DNA of 64,000 nt from Chloroflexota bacterium (GTDB lineage: Bacteria; Chloroflexota; Anaerolineae; JAAEKA01), in contig JAYELL010000002.1 of assembly GCA_034717495.1 (NCBI GenBank), positions 1 through 64,000 of the forward strand, written 5' to 3'. Of the stretch, positions 45,494 through 54,174 are shown in pieces (within the stretch, counting starts at the first letter, position 1; every line of letters starts with the position of its first letter). The position numbers and the translations under genes are program-made. The notes under the pieces were generated by a model. It had not been told where the DNA came from, ran no database searches, and worked only from the letters and a program-made list of their open reading frames with translations.

Positions 45494-47548
45494 TTAAGAA
45501 CCAGACTCCGTCGGATAGCCCTGGACGTGGACACCAGGGTTGAAGCGTTTGACAAACACCTCAGGATCATCGGTCCAGCCGCTCATGCCATGCAGCAGCG
45601 AACTGGCATCGTATCCTAACGCATTCAACGCCGACGTAACCTGGCTGGCTGTCTGGCCGGTATAGCAGGCAACCACGATTTCCCGGTCGGTGGGCAGCGA
45701 ATCAAGCACGTCTGGCTGGAACAACTCTTTGGGGCTGTACCAGACAGCGCCGTCGATGTGGCCCTTGTCGTAGTCCTCTTGCGAGCGGACCGAGATGATA
45801 TAGGGATCGTTGTCGGTGTCGCCATCATTGAGATTCTCAAAGAGAGCCTCTGCCGATGTATACCTTGGCCCACCGCCGTCGAAGTAGGCATCACCCGCCG
45901 GTGCAGGCTCGGCTGCCAGCGGTGAAGCAAGATCGAAGGTGCCCTCGGCTTCAAAGGGCTCGGTAACCGTTGCATATCCCATTGGCGTGGCGTCGGGATT
46001 AAAGCGTTTGTTGTAGACCTCGGGATCGTCGCTCCAGCTGCTCATTCCAAACAGCAGATTCTTGGCGTCCAGGCCGGCCGTGTTCAACTGAGAAGTAACG
46101 TGGCTGGCAGTCTGGCCGGTGTAGCAGTAAACCACGATTTCCTGATCGGCAGGCAACGCTGCCAGAGTTTCAGGATTGAGAACATCTTTGGGGCTCATGT
46201 TGACGGCACCAGCGATATGGCCCTTGGCGTAGTCGTCGGGACTGCGCACAGAGATGATGTAGGGGTCATTGCCTTCATCGCCGTCGTTGAGATTCTCGAA
46301 CAACGCCTCGGCAGTAATGTTCTTGGTACCCTGGCTGAAGTAATCCACCGCAGCCACCTGAACCGCGTTGTCGGCCATTCCTGTTTCCGTGGCCTTGTCC
46401 CCGTCGGTTTCCAGTGGGTAGTCAGGCGAGGTTGCAGGATCATAACGCCCGGTCGCCAACACCTCATCGTCTTGCGTCCAGCCCATCATACCATACTTCA
46501 TGTTGACGGTGTCATAACCCAGCACACCGAGCACCGTGTTGGCCAACTGGCCGGTGTGACCGGTATAGCAGTAGGTCACGATCGGCTTGTCAGAGGGCAG
46601 CTTGGCAAGATTCGCCGGATCAGCGATGGTCTTCCAGGGAATGTTGATCGCACCGGGAATGTGACCCAGGGCGTAGTGATCGGGCCCGCGCACCGACACG
46701 ATCACCGGATCGTTGTCGGGATCGCCGTCGTTCAGGTTCTCAAACACAGCATCCGCAGTGATCACCGGTTTCATGCCCTCGGCATTCAGATAGGCATCCA
46801 CCGCAGCTCGCACCACGTCGTCGGGCATATCGGTTTCGATGGCCAGTTCGGGGAAGTCATAGGTCTCGGTCGCCTCGTTGGGCTCCGTCTCCAACGGATA
46901 ATCGGGCGAGGTTGCCGGATCGTAGCGCTTGGTGGCCAGCACCTCATCGTCCTGCGTCCAGCCCATCATGCCGAATTTCAGGTTTATGGTATCATAGCCC
47001 AGCAGGTTGAGTGCCGTCGCCGCCGCCTGGCCCGTGTGGCCGGTATAGCAGTAGGTCACGATTGGCCGGTCGGTGGGCAGCTTGGCCAGGCTCTCCGGCT
47101 TGGCGATGTTCTTCCAGGGAATATTGATCGCGCCAGGAATGTGACCCAAAGCGTAGTGGTCGGGCGAGCGCACTGACACAACAAAGGGATCGTTGTCGGG
47201 ATCGCCGTCGTTCAGGTTCTCGAAGAGGGCATCCGCCGTCATCACCGGCTTGGCGTCCGATGTCACATAGGCCTCGGCGGCAGCCTGGACTGCCTCAAAT
47301 GCACCTGCCTCAGGTTCCGGTTCTGGTTCGGGAGTAGCCGTCGGTGGCACCGGGGTTGCCGTCGGTGGCACCGGAGTTGCAGTTGGCGGTACCGGGGTGT
47401 TTGTCGGTGGCACCGGGGTGTTTGTCGGTGGCACCGGCGTGTTGGTGGGCGGCACAGCTGTGGCCTCAGGTTCAGATGAACCTCCACACCCTGCCAGAAC
47501 AATGAGCAGCAGGACCAGCAGTCCTACTAACAAACGGTGACGAGTCAT
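45494..47548 (-). CDS. Tetra-rhodanese lipoprotein
   Basis: A 684-residue lipoprotein with lipobox LAGC (Cys 21), a linker of [14 protein letters not shown] repeats (30-80) and four rhodanese domains of about 150 residues. Active-site cysteines are at C167, C327, C475 and C628 in YCYTGH, YCYTGH, YCYTGQ and ACYTGQ. Each domain begins with an acidic FENLNDGD and DPDND motif that could bind calcium. Rhodaneses move sulfane sulfur. Domains 1 and 2 are nearly identical in sequence, as are 3 and 4 to a lesser degree, which shows recent duplication. It has AGGAGGAG before its ATG and is the first gene of the cytochrome operon. Confidence 0.9.
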   Translation of the reverse strand: MTRHRLLVGLLVLLLIVLAGCGGSSEPEATAVPPTNTPVPPTNTPVPPTNTPVPPTATPVPPTATPVPPTATPEPEPEPEAGAFEAVQAAAEAYVTSDAKPVMTADALFENLNDGDPDNDPFVVSVRSPDHYALGHIPGAINIPWKNIAKPESLAKLPTDRPIVTYCYTGHTGQAAATALNLLGYDTINLKFGMMGWTQDDEVLATKRYDPATSPDYPLETEPNEATETYDFPELAIETDMPDDVVRAAVDAYLNAEGMKPVITADAVFENLNDGDPDNDPVIVSVRGPDHYALGHIPGAINIPWKTIADPANLAKLPSDKPIVTYCYTGHTGQLANTVLGVLGYDTVNMKYGMMGWTQDDEVLATGRYDPATSPDYPLETDGDKATETGMADNAVQVAAVDYFSQGTKNITAEALFENLNDGDEGNDPYIISVRSPDDYAKGHIAGAVNMSPKDVLNPETLAALPADQEIVVYCYTGQTASHVTSQLNTAGLDAKNLLFGMSSWSDDPEVYNKRFNPDATPMGYATVTEPFEAEGTFDLASPLAAEPAPAGDAYFDGGGPRYTSAEALFENLNDGDTDNDPYIISVRSQEDYDKGHIDGAVWYSPKELFQPDVLDSLPTDREIVVACYTGQTASQVTSALNALGYDASSLLHGMSGWTDDPEVFVKRFNPGVHVQGYPTESGS

Positions 47549-47720
47549 TATCTCCTCCTGATCATCGAAAGTTCAACGGAAGCTCCGACATGCTGTTGCA
47601 CTCGAAGGATTGCCGTCTTCGGATTGGAAATCATGGGCATAAGCTGCCAGACATGCGAAAAGATCGCGTGTCCACACACCCACGTACTTCTGATAATACC
47701 CGATCTCTAATAAAAGTTTT

Positions 47721-47762
47721 ATGACATAGATCATGTATTTATATTGGATTTTCTGATATACT
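47721..47762 (+). promoter_or_regulatory. Putative LysR-type binding site and promoter
   Basis: ATGACATAGATCAT (47721-47734) is a 4-bp-armed dyad of T-N11-A type, followed by TATACT at 47757. It lies in the 268-base region between the divergent rhodanese and LysR genes, the usual place for LysR control of both. The intergenic region is AT-rich and holds no ORF. Confidence 0.4.
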
Positions 47763-47816
47763 CTAATTCGAGATGATGATCATAGAGTCAAATGGGTAAG
47801 AAGGGACAGGTCCCCC

Positions 47817-48800
47817 ATGCTAAATCTGGAAAGCCTGCGAGTATTCGTGATGGCAGCAGAAACCGAGAACTTGACGCGAGTGGCCCGCCAGTTGAACATG
47901 AGTCAACCCAGTGTAAGCCAGCACGTGCAGTCGCTGGAACGACACCTGGGAATCGAGCTTTTCGTTCGCCATGGTCGCCGGATTAAACTCAGCCCGGTCG
48001 GGCAGACACTTCTGCCGTTATCGAAAGATCTGTTGCGTTCCAGCAAACAACTGGAGGAGGCAGCCCTTGCCCTGACCGGCGAAGTCTCCGGTCACCTGAC
48101 CATCGGCTGCTCAACTTCCTCCGGAAAATACGTGCTGCCCCACCTTCTGGCCCGTTACAGAGAGGAGTTCCCTTTGGTTCGGGGCACAGTGAAAGTCGGC
48201 CACAGATCCCGAGTCATCGAGTGGCTGCTGGCTGGCGAAGTTGACCTGGCCGTGACCAGCGAACGCGTCAATCGAGGCGGACTCCACCATCGTCTCTTCT
48301 TCGAGGATGAGATCGTTCTGGTCGTGCCAGGCAATCACGAATGGGCCGATCGGGAATCCATCAATCCCAACGAGCTGTACCACGAACGATTCATCCTGCG
48401 GGAACCAGACTCAGGAACACACTCTGCCCTGGTGGAGGGCTTGGATCAAGCAGGCATAGACATCGAACGGATGGAATGTGTACTCGTCCTCGACAACTCG
48501 GAAGCCATCATCATGACGGTCGAGGAAGGGTTTGGGCTTGGGTTCGTTTCCAAAGTCACAGCGGAGCGCGGCGTCGCCTGGGGCAGTATCAAGGCCCTTG
48601 CACTGAAGGGAATCAGTATGAAACGCTGGCTGCACATGGTCGACAATGACAGAACTCCCCATTCGCCGGCGCTCAATGCCTTCACGATGTTCGTCGATGG
48701 ACTGGAGGGGGCAGCCTCCAGCGTGCGCACCGGACGGCTGACAGTTCTGCCCGACCCGCCGCCCTCCCATACCGTGGTTGCGCCTGCCTGCACAGACTGA
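47817..48800 (+). CDS. LysR-family transcriptional regulator
   Basis: A 327-residue LTTR with the N-terminal winged helix (MLNLESLRVFVMAAETENLT; MSQPSVSQHVQSLERHLG) and a periplasmic-binding-fold effector domain (GHLTIGCSTSSGKYVLPHLL onward). The resemblance to CysB/CbbR-type regulators is general. It is divergent from the rhodanese-cytochrome operon, so I infer that it controls it, perhaps in response to a sulfur or redox signal. Confidence 0.9.
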   Translation: MLNLESLRVFVMAAETENLTRVARQLNMSQPSVSQHVQSLERHLGIELFVRHGRRIKLSPVGQTLLPLSKDLLRSSKQLEEAALALTGEVSGHLTIGCSTSSGKYVLPHLLARYREEFPLVRGTVKVGHRSRVIEWLLAGEVDLAVTSERVNRGGLHHRLFFEDEIVLVVPGNHEWADRESINPNELYHERFILREPDSGTHSALVEGLDQAGIDIERMECVLVLDNSEAIIMTVEEGFGLGFVSKVTAERGVAWGSIKALALKGISMKRWLHMVDNDRTPHSPALNAFTMFVDGLEGAASSVRTGRLTVLPDPPPSHTVVAPACTD

Positions 48801-48814
48801 TCATCCATCAGAAC

Positions 48815-48844
48815 TTGACATGCTTTTCCTGTTATGTCATAACA
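48815..48844 (+). promoter_or_regulatory. Promoter -35 with perfect inverted repeat (operator)
   Basis: A consensus TTGACA (48815-48820) is followed by TGTTATG-T-CATAACA (48830-48844), a perfect 7-bp inverted repeat that covers the expected -10. It is 36 bases before the start of the DeoR-type regulator at 48881 and is well placed for autoregulation. Confidence 0.65.
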
Positions 48845-48880
48845 TGACCAATTCTGTTGTGTTTCACAAGGACGGACGAA

Positions 48881-49429
48881 ATGATGCCAACTGACCGACA
48901 CCGTTATATTTTGAAGCAGCTCTCAGACCAGAACACGGTGCGCATCGAAGACCTGGCTGAACAACTGGGCGTGTCTGGCATGACCATCCATCGAGATCTG
49001 AAGCGGTTGGACCAGGCTGGCCAACTGAAAAAGGTTCGAGGCGGCGCCATCCTGCCCGACGAAACAACCCGCAGTGACGAAGACTGTGTGACCTGTCTTG
49101 GCACCTCAACCGGGCGCATCCGCGTACTAATCGAGTTCAACGATGGGACCCGGCGGCGGGCCTGTTGTCCTCATTGTGGGCTTTTGGCCTATGCCCGATC
49201 ATCCGAACAGGTACGAACATTCCTTGCGACCGATTACCTGTTTGATCGGACTTTCAATGGCAAAAGGGGCAGTTATCTGATCAGCCCGTCGATCACGCTA
49301 TGCTGCACCCCAACAGTACTTGTATTCGAAAGCAAAAAAGATGCCATACGCTTCCAACGCGGCTTCGGCGGGCAGGTCATGGATTTCGGCCCAGCGGCGC
49401 ACTATGTCCAAGATGACCTGAGAATCTAG
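48881..49429 (+). CDS. DeoR-type HTH fused to NosL-like metal-binding domain
   Basis: A 183-residue regulator. Residues 5-60 form a DeoR winged helix (RHRYILKQLSDQNTVRIEDL; MTIHRDLKRLDQAGQLKKVRGG). The rest resembles NosL, the Cu(I)-binding accessory protein of nitrous oxide reductase: HCGLLAYAR, FLATDYLF and LVFESKKDAIRFQRGFGG. Cysteines at 69, 72, 95, 96, 99, 141 and 142 could bind a metal. Unlike NosL it has no signal or lipobox, so I infer a cytoplasmic metal sensor. The start is the ATG at 48881 after AAGGACGG; an ATG at 48884 is possible. Confidence 0.75.
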   Translation: MMPTDRHRYILKQLSDQNTVRIEDLAEQLGVSGMTIHRDLKRLDQAGQLKKVRGGAILPDETTRSDEDCVTCLGTSTGRIRVLIEFNDGTRRRACCPHCGLLAYARSSEQVRTFLATDYLFDRTFNGKRGSYLISPSITLCCTPTVLVFESKKDAIRFQRGFGGQVMDFGPAAHYVQDDLRI

Positions 49430-49794
49430 CCAATGGTCAGTGGTCACAGTTGGCGGGGACGCCTCGCCGAAGGACTTGCATTCGCATCGGCATATTGGTG
49501 TACTGGCGTCTCGCATCGCTTACCTCTCCGGGGTGGTTCCCAGCGGTGCTTCGCATCCACTCCACTGGCCCTGCGGGACTCAGGAAAGTACCTTTCGAGT
49601 CAGATTCTTGCACACTGGGCAAGGAAATTATCCGCGAACCTAACGACGGCGTACCGCAGACCTGTCCTGAGCGTAGCCGAAGGATCAACGCTGATGAACG
49701 CAGATAATCGCAGATCCATCATAAAAAGATCTGCGATTATCTGCGCCGAAGGTCTGCGTAATCAGCGTTCCTCTGGCCTGTCCAGGTTAGGAAT
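49430..49794. other. Non-coding region with repeat
   Basis: This 365-base stretch has no supported gene. Its left half shows nothing distinct. The right half is the dispersed repeat and hairpin described separately. Confidence 0.5.
49685..49793. repeat. Dispersed repeat copy B with perfect 16-bp hairpin
   Basis: The inverse of this stretch matches 10924-11035, including the CTGGACAGGCCAGAGGAACG end. Inside it, GCAGATAATCGCAGAT (49700-49715) and its exact complement (49729-49744) form a 16-bp stem with a 13-base loop. The words GAGCGTAGCCGAAGGATC just before it are a widely scattered bacterial repeat motif. Confidence 0.7.
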
Positions 49795-50628
49795 ATGAAG
49801 CTAGCCGTATTATCCGATATTCACGCCAACCTGCGTGCGCTTGAAAGAGTCCTCGAGGATATCGACTGCTGGAAACCAGACGCGGTGGTAGTTGCGGGAG
49901 ATGTGGTAAATCGCGGTCCGCAGCCACTGGCATGCCTCCAGCTGATCCTGGAACGACAGGCTCGCGATGGGTGGCATCTGGTTCGAGGTAACCATGAGGA
50001 TTACGTCATTGCCCAATCGAAACCAGATTCGCCTCGCAGCGGACCATTAGGGGAGATCTTTCGCAGTTCACTTTGGACATATCGCCAGTTGAATTGCGAC
50101 GTGCAAGCATTGGAGGCAATGCCCTTTCAACAGAGTCTGCCAACGCCAAATGGACATGAGGTTCGAATCACGCATGCCTCCACGCGCGGCAACCGGGATG
50201 GCATTTATCCCACGACCGACGACATTTCACTTCGCAAGCAGATCGGGCGTCCAGTGGTTCCCCTGTTTGTGGTTGGCCACACCCACTGGCCGTTGGTGCG
50301 TCAGGTAGACGAGACCCTGGTGGTGAATGTGGGTGCCGCCGGTTTACCATTCGACGGCGATCAGCGGGTCAGCTATGGTCAGATGACATGGCACATGAAT
50401 GGCTGGCAGGCCAGGATCGTTCGGCTGGAGTATAACCTTCAGCTGGCCGAACGTGACTTTTTCGATACTGGTTTTCTCGAGGATGGTGGCCCCCTGGCCC
50501 GGCTCATGAGAATTGAACTCCTGGAAGCCAGGTCTCAGCTCTACCAGTGGGCAGTTGCTTATCAGGATGCCGTAATGGCGGGCGAGCTCACCCTTGCCGA
50601 GTCGGTGGAGCGGGTCCTTGCTCAATAG
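49795..50628 (+). CDS. Calcineurin-like metallophosphoesterase
   Basis: A 277-residue cytoplasmic phosphoesterase with the full set of metal motifs: DIHAN near 8-12, GDVVNRGP, RGNHE and the C-terminal GHTHWP. It belongs to the YfcE/ApaH-like superfamily (diadenosine polyphosphate, phosphodiester or protein phosphatase activities). Which substrate it takes cannot be told. The ATG at 49795 directly follows the dispersed repeat. Confidence 0.88.
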   Translation: MKLAVLSDIHANLRALERVLEDIDCWKPDAVVVAGDVVNRGPQPLACLQLILERQARDGWHLVRGNHEDYVIAQSKPDSPRSGPLGEIFRSSLWTYRQLNCDVQALEAMPFQQSLPTPNGHEVRITHASTRGNRDGIYPTTDDISLRKQIGRPVVPLFVVGHTHWPLVRQVDETLVVNVGAAGLPFDGDQRVSYGQMTWHMNGWQARIVRLEYNLQLAERDFFDTGFLEDGGPLARLMRIELLEARSQLYQWAVAYQDAVMAGELTLAESVERVLAQ

Positions 50629-50636
50629 AGCCGGCG

Positions 50637-50668
50637 AAAAAGAAAAACTCGACCGCCGGCGGGTCGAG
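50637..50668 (-). terminator. Rho-independent terminator for the minus strand
   Basis: CTCGACC and GGTCGAG form a 7-bp stem around GCCGGCG. On the minus strand it is followed by TTTTTCTTTTT, so it ends the transcript of the Gly/Ala-rich protein gene. Confidence 0.85.
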
Positions 50669-50706
50669 CATTCATCATCTTGGAAAAAGCGAGCACCTGA
50701 AGGATT

Positions 50707-51390
50707 TCATTCCTCCCCAGGCCGTCGCAACACTCGGCGCATGACCTGCGTGCCACCCCTGGCCGACTCTGTGGTGACAACCCAGGTTGCTTCCGCGCCA
50801 GCATCGGCCACTTCCCTCACGCCCTCGATGGTGCCATGAGCTGCGCCTTTCACACCGCCGGCCACGGCACCGACTGCCATTGACGTTCCACCCAGAGCTC
50901 CGAAAGCCGCTTCCGCGGTAGCATCAAAAACCTCCTGGGCGAATTCCTTGCTGGTGGCCTTGGCCTGGACGGCGCCCTTTTCCTCATCTTCCAGCGCTAC
51001 CAGAAATGCCTCGGTCATCTTGCCGGCAGCCCTGCCAGAACTGCGAAGGATGCTGCGGGTTGCTTCGCCGAAGGACTCGCCACCGATCGTTAACGCCATC
51101 AAGAGACCCTCGGCTGTGCCCTTGAAAGCACCTGCCCAGGCACCTGAGGACCGCGCGCCGCCGACAACAGATGTTGTGAGGGCATCGCCAAGGGCCTTAG
51201 CCAGATCATCAGATGCCTCAACCGCCTTATCGGAAAGGCGTTCCGACTCGGCCGCAGCCATGCTGGCGGAACCATCAGCTGTCGCAACAGCGCCACTTGC
51301 TGTCATCCCGGCTATCTGCCCGACCTGTTGGAGCCGTTGCGCTACGGAGCTTGTTCCCTCAAACGTCTTCGCTTCGTTTTCCTCACTCAT
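50707..51390 (-). CDS. Gly/Ala-rich hypothetical protein
   Basis: A 227-residue protein with no recognised family. It is rich in Ala, Gly, Ser and Glu, with glycine-zipper-like patches (GGTSMAVGAVAGGVKGAAHG, near 165-185) that could pack as short membrane-associated helices, while the remainder looks like amphipathic helix. No signal peptide. It starts at the ATG at 51390 with GGAGG upstream; the ATG at 51444 gives an unlikely leader. Confidence 0.65.
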   Translation of the reverse strand: MSEENEAKTFEGTSSVAQRLQQVGQIAGMTASGAVATADGSASMAAAESERLSDKAVEASDDLAKALGDALTTSVVGGARSSGAWAGAFKGTAEGLLMALTIGGESFGEATRSILRSSGRAAGKMTEAFLVALEDEEKGAVQAKATSKEFAQEVFDATAEAAFGALGGTSMAVGAVAGGVKGAAHGTIEGVREVADAGAEATWVVTTESARGGTQVMRRVLRRPGEE

Positions 51391-51923
51391 TATCCATCCT
51401 CCGGCTCTCGCGGGGAAAGCACTGTGCTCACGCATTCTCCCCACTCGATCGTGGGTTCAGAAGCAACGGGCAATCACCATTGGCAATCCCACCGGTAACC
51501 ACGGTCGGCGAAATCCAACTGGTTGTCATACTGGGCCATTATAGCCCAGCCAACATGGGTTGACAAGGTTTGTTGCCCCGGAAAAACCGTGGGGGCTTCC
51601 TGTTCGCGGTTCTTCCAACATTGAACCTTAAACGATGGCTCATGGTGTTATGAACGGATGGTGCTTGCAGCACCATCCCCCTGGCCAGGGACATTCGAAT
51701 CTTCCACAGACGCTGGTTCCATCTTCGTGACCGGCGCGATGTGGCATGTTTATCGAGGAGGTGTCCCGCCCAATGAGCCCCTGCAATCGCACCATGAAGT
51801 TTGGCAGGCTTCCATAGTTCCAGGTAGATAGGGCGATACTGGGCCTGTCTGCAAGGCTGGTCATTCCCCATTTGCCTGCTTATCCCAAACAAGAACGATA
51901 CCTGATAATATGGAGGAGAAACC
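51391..51923. other. Intergenic region with hairpin
   Basis: About 530 bases without a supported gene. GGATGGTGCT, loop TGC and AGCACCATCC (51656-51678) form a perfect 10-bp hairpin without a T-run. The short minus-strand ORFs here lack coding signs. Confidence 0.5.
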
Positions 51924-53831
51924 ATGTCCGGTAAACGATGGGCCATATTGCTTGGCCTGCTGATCATCTCCAGTTTGATCCTGACAGCCTGTCCAGCCCC
52001 AGAAGCAGAGGTCGTCACCGTAAAGGAAACGGTCGTAGTAACCGAAGAAGTGACCGTCGTCGAAACAGTCGTGGTAACCGAGGAGAAGATCGTCACCGAA
52101 GAAAAGATCGTCGAGGTCACGCCGACTCCAGATGCCAGCATGGAGAAGACCACCATGCAGTGGAATCTCGGCTCGGAACCTCCGACGTTGGATCCCTCGC
52201 TGGCCACCGACAATATCTCAGTTGACCTGGACGAGAACCTCTTTCTGGGTTTGACCGGCTTCGACGAAGGGGGCATCATCGAGCCGGAACTGGCCACCGA
52301 ATGGAGCATCTCCGACGATGGCTTGACCTGGATCTTCAACATGAGGGATGATGGCTTATGGATCAACTTCAAGCCCAGCACCGGCATCACGGAACAAGGC
52401 CCTGTGACTGCCCACGATATCGTCTACGGCGTGAAGCGTACCTGTAACCCAAATACGGGATCGTCCTACGCTTATGTAGACTATATCATCGCCGGTTGCC
52501 AGGAACTGAACACGGCCGATGTGGAAGGCCTGGGTGAAGAGGAACTACAGGCATTGCTCGACGGTGTCGGCGTCGAGGCTCTTGACGATTACACGATTCA
52601 ATTTACGTTGAACACACCGGCTCCCTACTTCCCGGCCATCGCCGGCATGTGGGTCAACCGCCCCATGCCCCAGGCCACCATCGAGGAATTCGGTGAGAAG
52701 TGGACCGAGGCGGGCAACATCGTCACCAACGGCCCCTACATGCTCAACGAGTGGTTCCACAGTGACAGCATGACGCTGGAAAAGAACCCCACCTGGTACG
52801 GCTGGAGCGACGGCACCGCGCCCGGCAACATCGACAAAGTCGAATTGTTCATGATCCAGGAGGCCTCCACCGCCTTCGCGATGTACGAGGCGGGCGAGAT
52901 GGATACCGTTCCCGTGCCACTGCCTGACATGGATCGTGTCAAAACCGATCCTGTCCTGAGCGAAGAACTCTACATTGCGCCTGGAGTTTGCACCTACTAC
53001 TACGGCTTCGTCAACACCAAACCCCCGATGGACGACGTGCTGGTGCGCAAGGCCCTCTCCGCCGCCATCGATCGCAAGACCCTGGTGGAGTTCGTGACCA
53101 AGGGTGGCCAGATTCCTGCCAACACCTTCGCTCTCTCCAACATCTTCGGCAACGCGGCCGAGGATCCCGACATTGCCCCGTGGGCGCTGTCGGAGGAGCA
53201 GGGTGGCTGGGGCTACGACAAGGGCCTTGAACAGGCCAAGGCGTGGCTGGCTGAAGCGGGCTACCCCGACGGTGAAGGTTTCCCGACCATCTCCATCATG
53301 CACAACACCTCCGAGGGGCATGCTGCCATCGCCCAGGCCATTCAGGCCATGTGGAAGGATGGCCTGGGAATCGACGTATCGGTCGAGAACCAGGAGTGGC
53401 GGGTGTTCCTGGATACCATCAAGAAGGAGTCGCCCATCGAGGAGGTGCCCCACGTCTTCCGCATGGGCTGGTGCGCCGACTACCCCGATCAGAACAACTG
53501 GGTCCACGAGGTATTCAACACCGAGGCTGGCTCCAATCGCCTGCGCTGGGACGAGAGCGCCAATGCGCCACTTGCCCCCAATGGCATGAGTTTCAACGAG
53601 CTGACTGTAGCTGCCCAGCGCAGCACCGATCCGGAAGAACGCAAGGCACTGTATAAGGAAGCTGAAATGATCCTCAGCGAAACTGCTGCTGCCTACACAC
53701 CCATCTACTATTATACCACCGTTCAGGTAACCAAACCATACCTGGACCGAACCTACTACAACCTGGGCGGCAACCGCTTCGAGACCTTCGTGATGGACTG
53801 GGAAGGCAAGAAGGACGCAACTGGCATGTAA
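51924..53831 (+). CDS. ABC transporter substrate-binding lipoprotein (family 5, peptide type)
   Basis: A 635-residue lipoprotein with lipobox LTAC (Cys near 23), a Val/Glu/Thr-rich spacer (VVTEEVTVVETVVVTEEK) and an SBP_bac_5 domain of the OppA/DppA family: NLGSEPPTLDPSLATDN, the WSISDDGLTWIFNMRDD strand and the C-terminal AAQRSTDPEERKALYKEAE. GGAGGAGA precedes the ATG. The permease and ATPase genes are not adjacent, so it is an orphan or is served by a distant transporter. Ligand: oligopeptide or related solute, not determinable. Confidence 0.9.
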   Translation: MSGKRWAILLGLLIISSLILTACPAPEAEVVTVKETVVVTEEVTVVETVVVTEEKIVTEEKIVEVTPTPDASMEKTTMQWNLGSEPPTLDPSLATDNISVDLDENLFLGLTGFDEGGIIEPELATEWSISDDGLTWIFNMRDDGLWINFKPSTGITEQGPVTAHDIVYGVKRTCNPNTGSSYAYVDYIIAGCQELNTADVEGLGEEELQALLDGVGVEALDDYTIQFTLNTPAPYFPAIAGMWVNRPMPQATIEEFGEKWTEAGNIVTNGPYMLNEWFHSDSMTLEKNPTWYGWSDGTAPGNIDKVELFMIQEASTAFAMYEAGEMDTVPVPLPDMDRVKTDPVLSEELYIAPGVCTYYYGFVNTKPPMDDVLVRKALSAAIDRKTLVEFVTKGGQIPANTFALSNIFGNAAEDPDIAPWALSEEQGGWGYDKGLEQAKAWLAEAGYPDGEGFPTISIMHNTSEGHAAIAQAIQAMWKDGLGIDVSVENQEWRVFLDTIKKESPIEEVPHVFRMGWCADYPDQNNWVHEVFNTEAGSNRLRWDESANAPLAPNGMSFNELTVAAQRSTDPEERKALYKEAEMILSETAAAYTPIYYYTTVQVTKPYLDRTYYNLGGNRFETFVMDWEGKKDATGM

Positions 53832-53981
53832 ACCACGGGTGTAGTCGCGTTCACTAATTGCTCTGTTAGCCAGGAGAGTGAACTTGTCATTGTGAGGCCC
53901 GGGACCAGGCACCTGGAACACCATGGGTCTCGCCTGGGCCAAAGCAATCTCTCGCGAAGTCTATGTCAACTGAGCAGTCGG

Positions 53982-54020
53982 CCGGTCCGCGGATATCGAG
54001 ATCCGCGGACCGGTTTCTTT
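53982..54020 (+). terminator. Rho-independent terminator
   Basis: CCGGTCCGCGGAT, loop ATCGAG and its complement form a perfect 13-bp stem followed by TTTCTTT. It lies 150 bases after the substrate-binding gene. The rest of the 343-base gap up to 54174 holds G/C-rich sequence and no supported gene. Confidence 0.9.
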
Positions 54021-54174
54021 CTGTTTGACATCCGCTCGCGCGTCGGTATACTCATCCTCAACAGGCGGGCGACGGACGACGGGCCGCAGTCGTTGGTCTG
54101 CGGTCCGCCGTCCCCTGTCCGCAGGCAAACGACCACCTGTCAAACGGCGTCCACTACCTACCCTGGAACGAGAC

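Noticed and set aside
46100-47176. 358-codon plus-strand ORF opposite the rhodanese gene
   Set aside because: Antisense to four rhodanese domains; its repeats mirror those of the real gene.
51539-52390. 283-codon minus-strand ORF with repeated SVTTTVS words
   Set aside because: Antisense of the Val/Glu-rich spacer of the peptide-binding lipoprotein.
52545-53942. 465-codon minus-strand ORF in the peptide-binding gene
   Set aside because: Antisense shadow of a clear SBP_bac_5 gene with lipobox and ribosome site.
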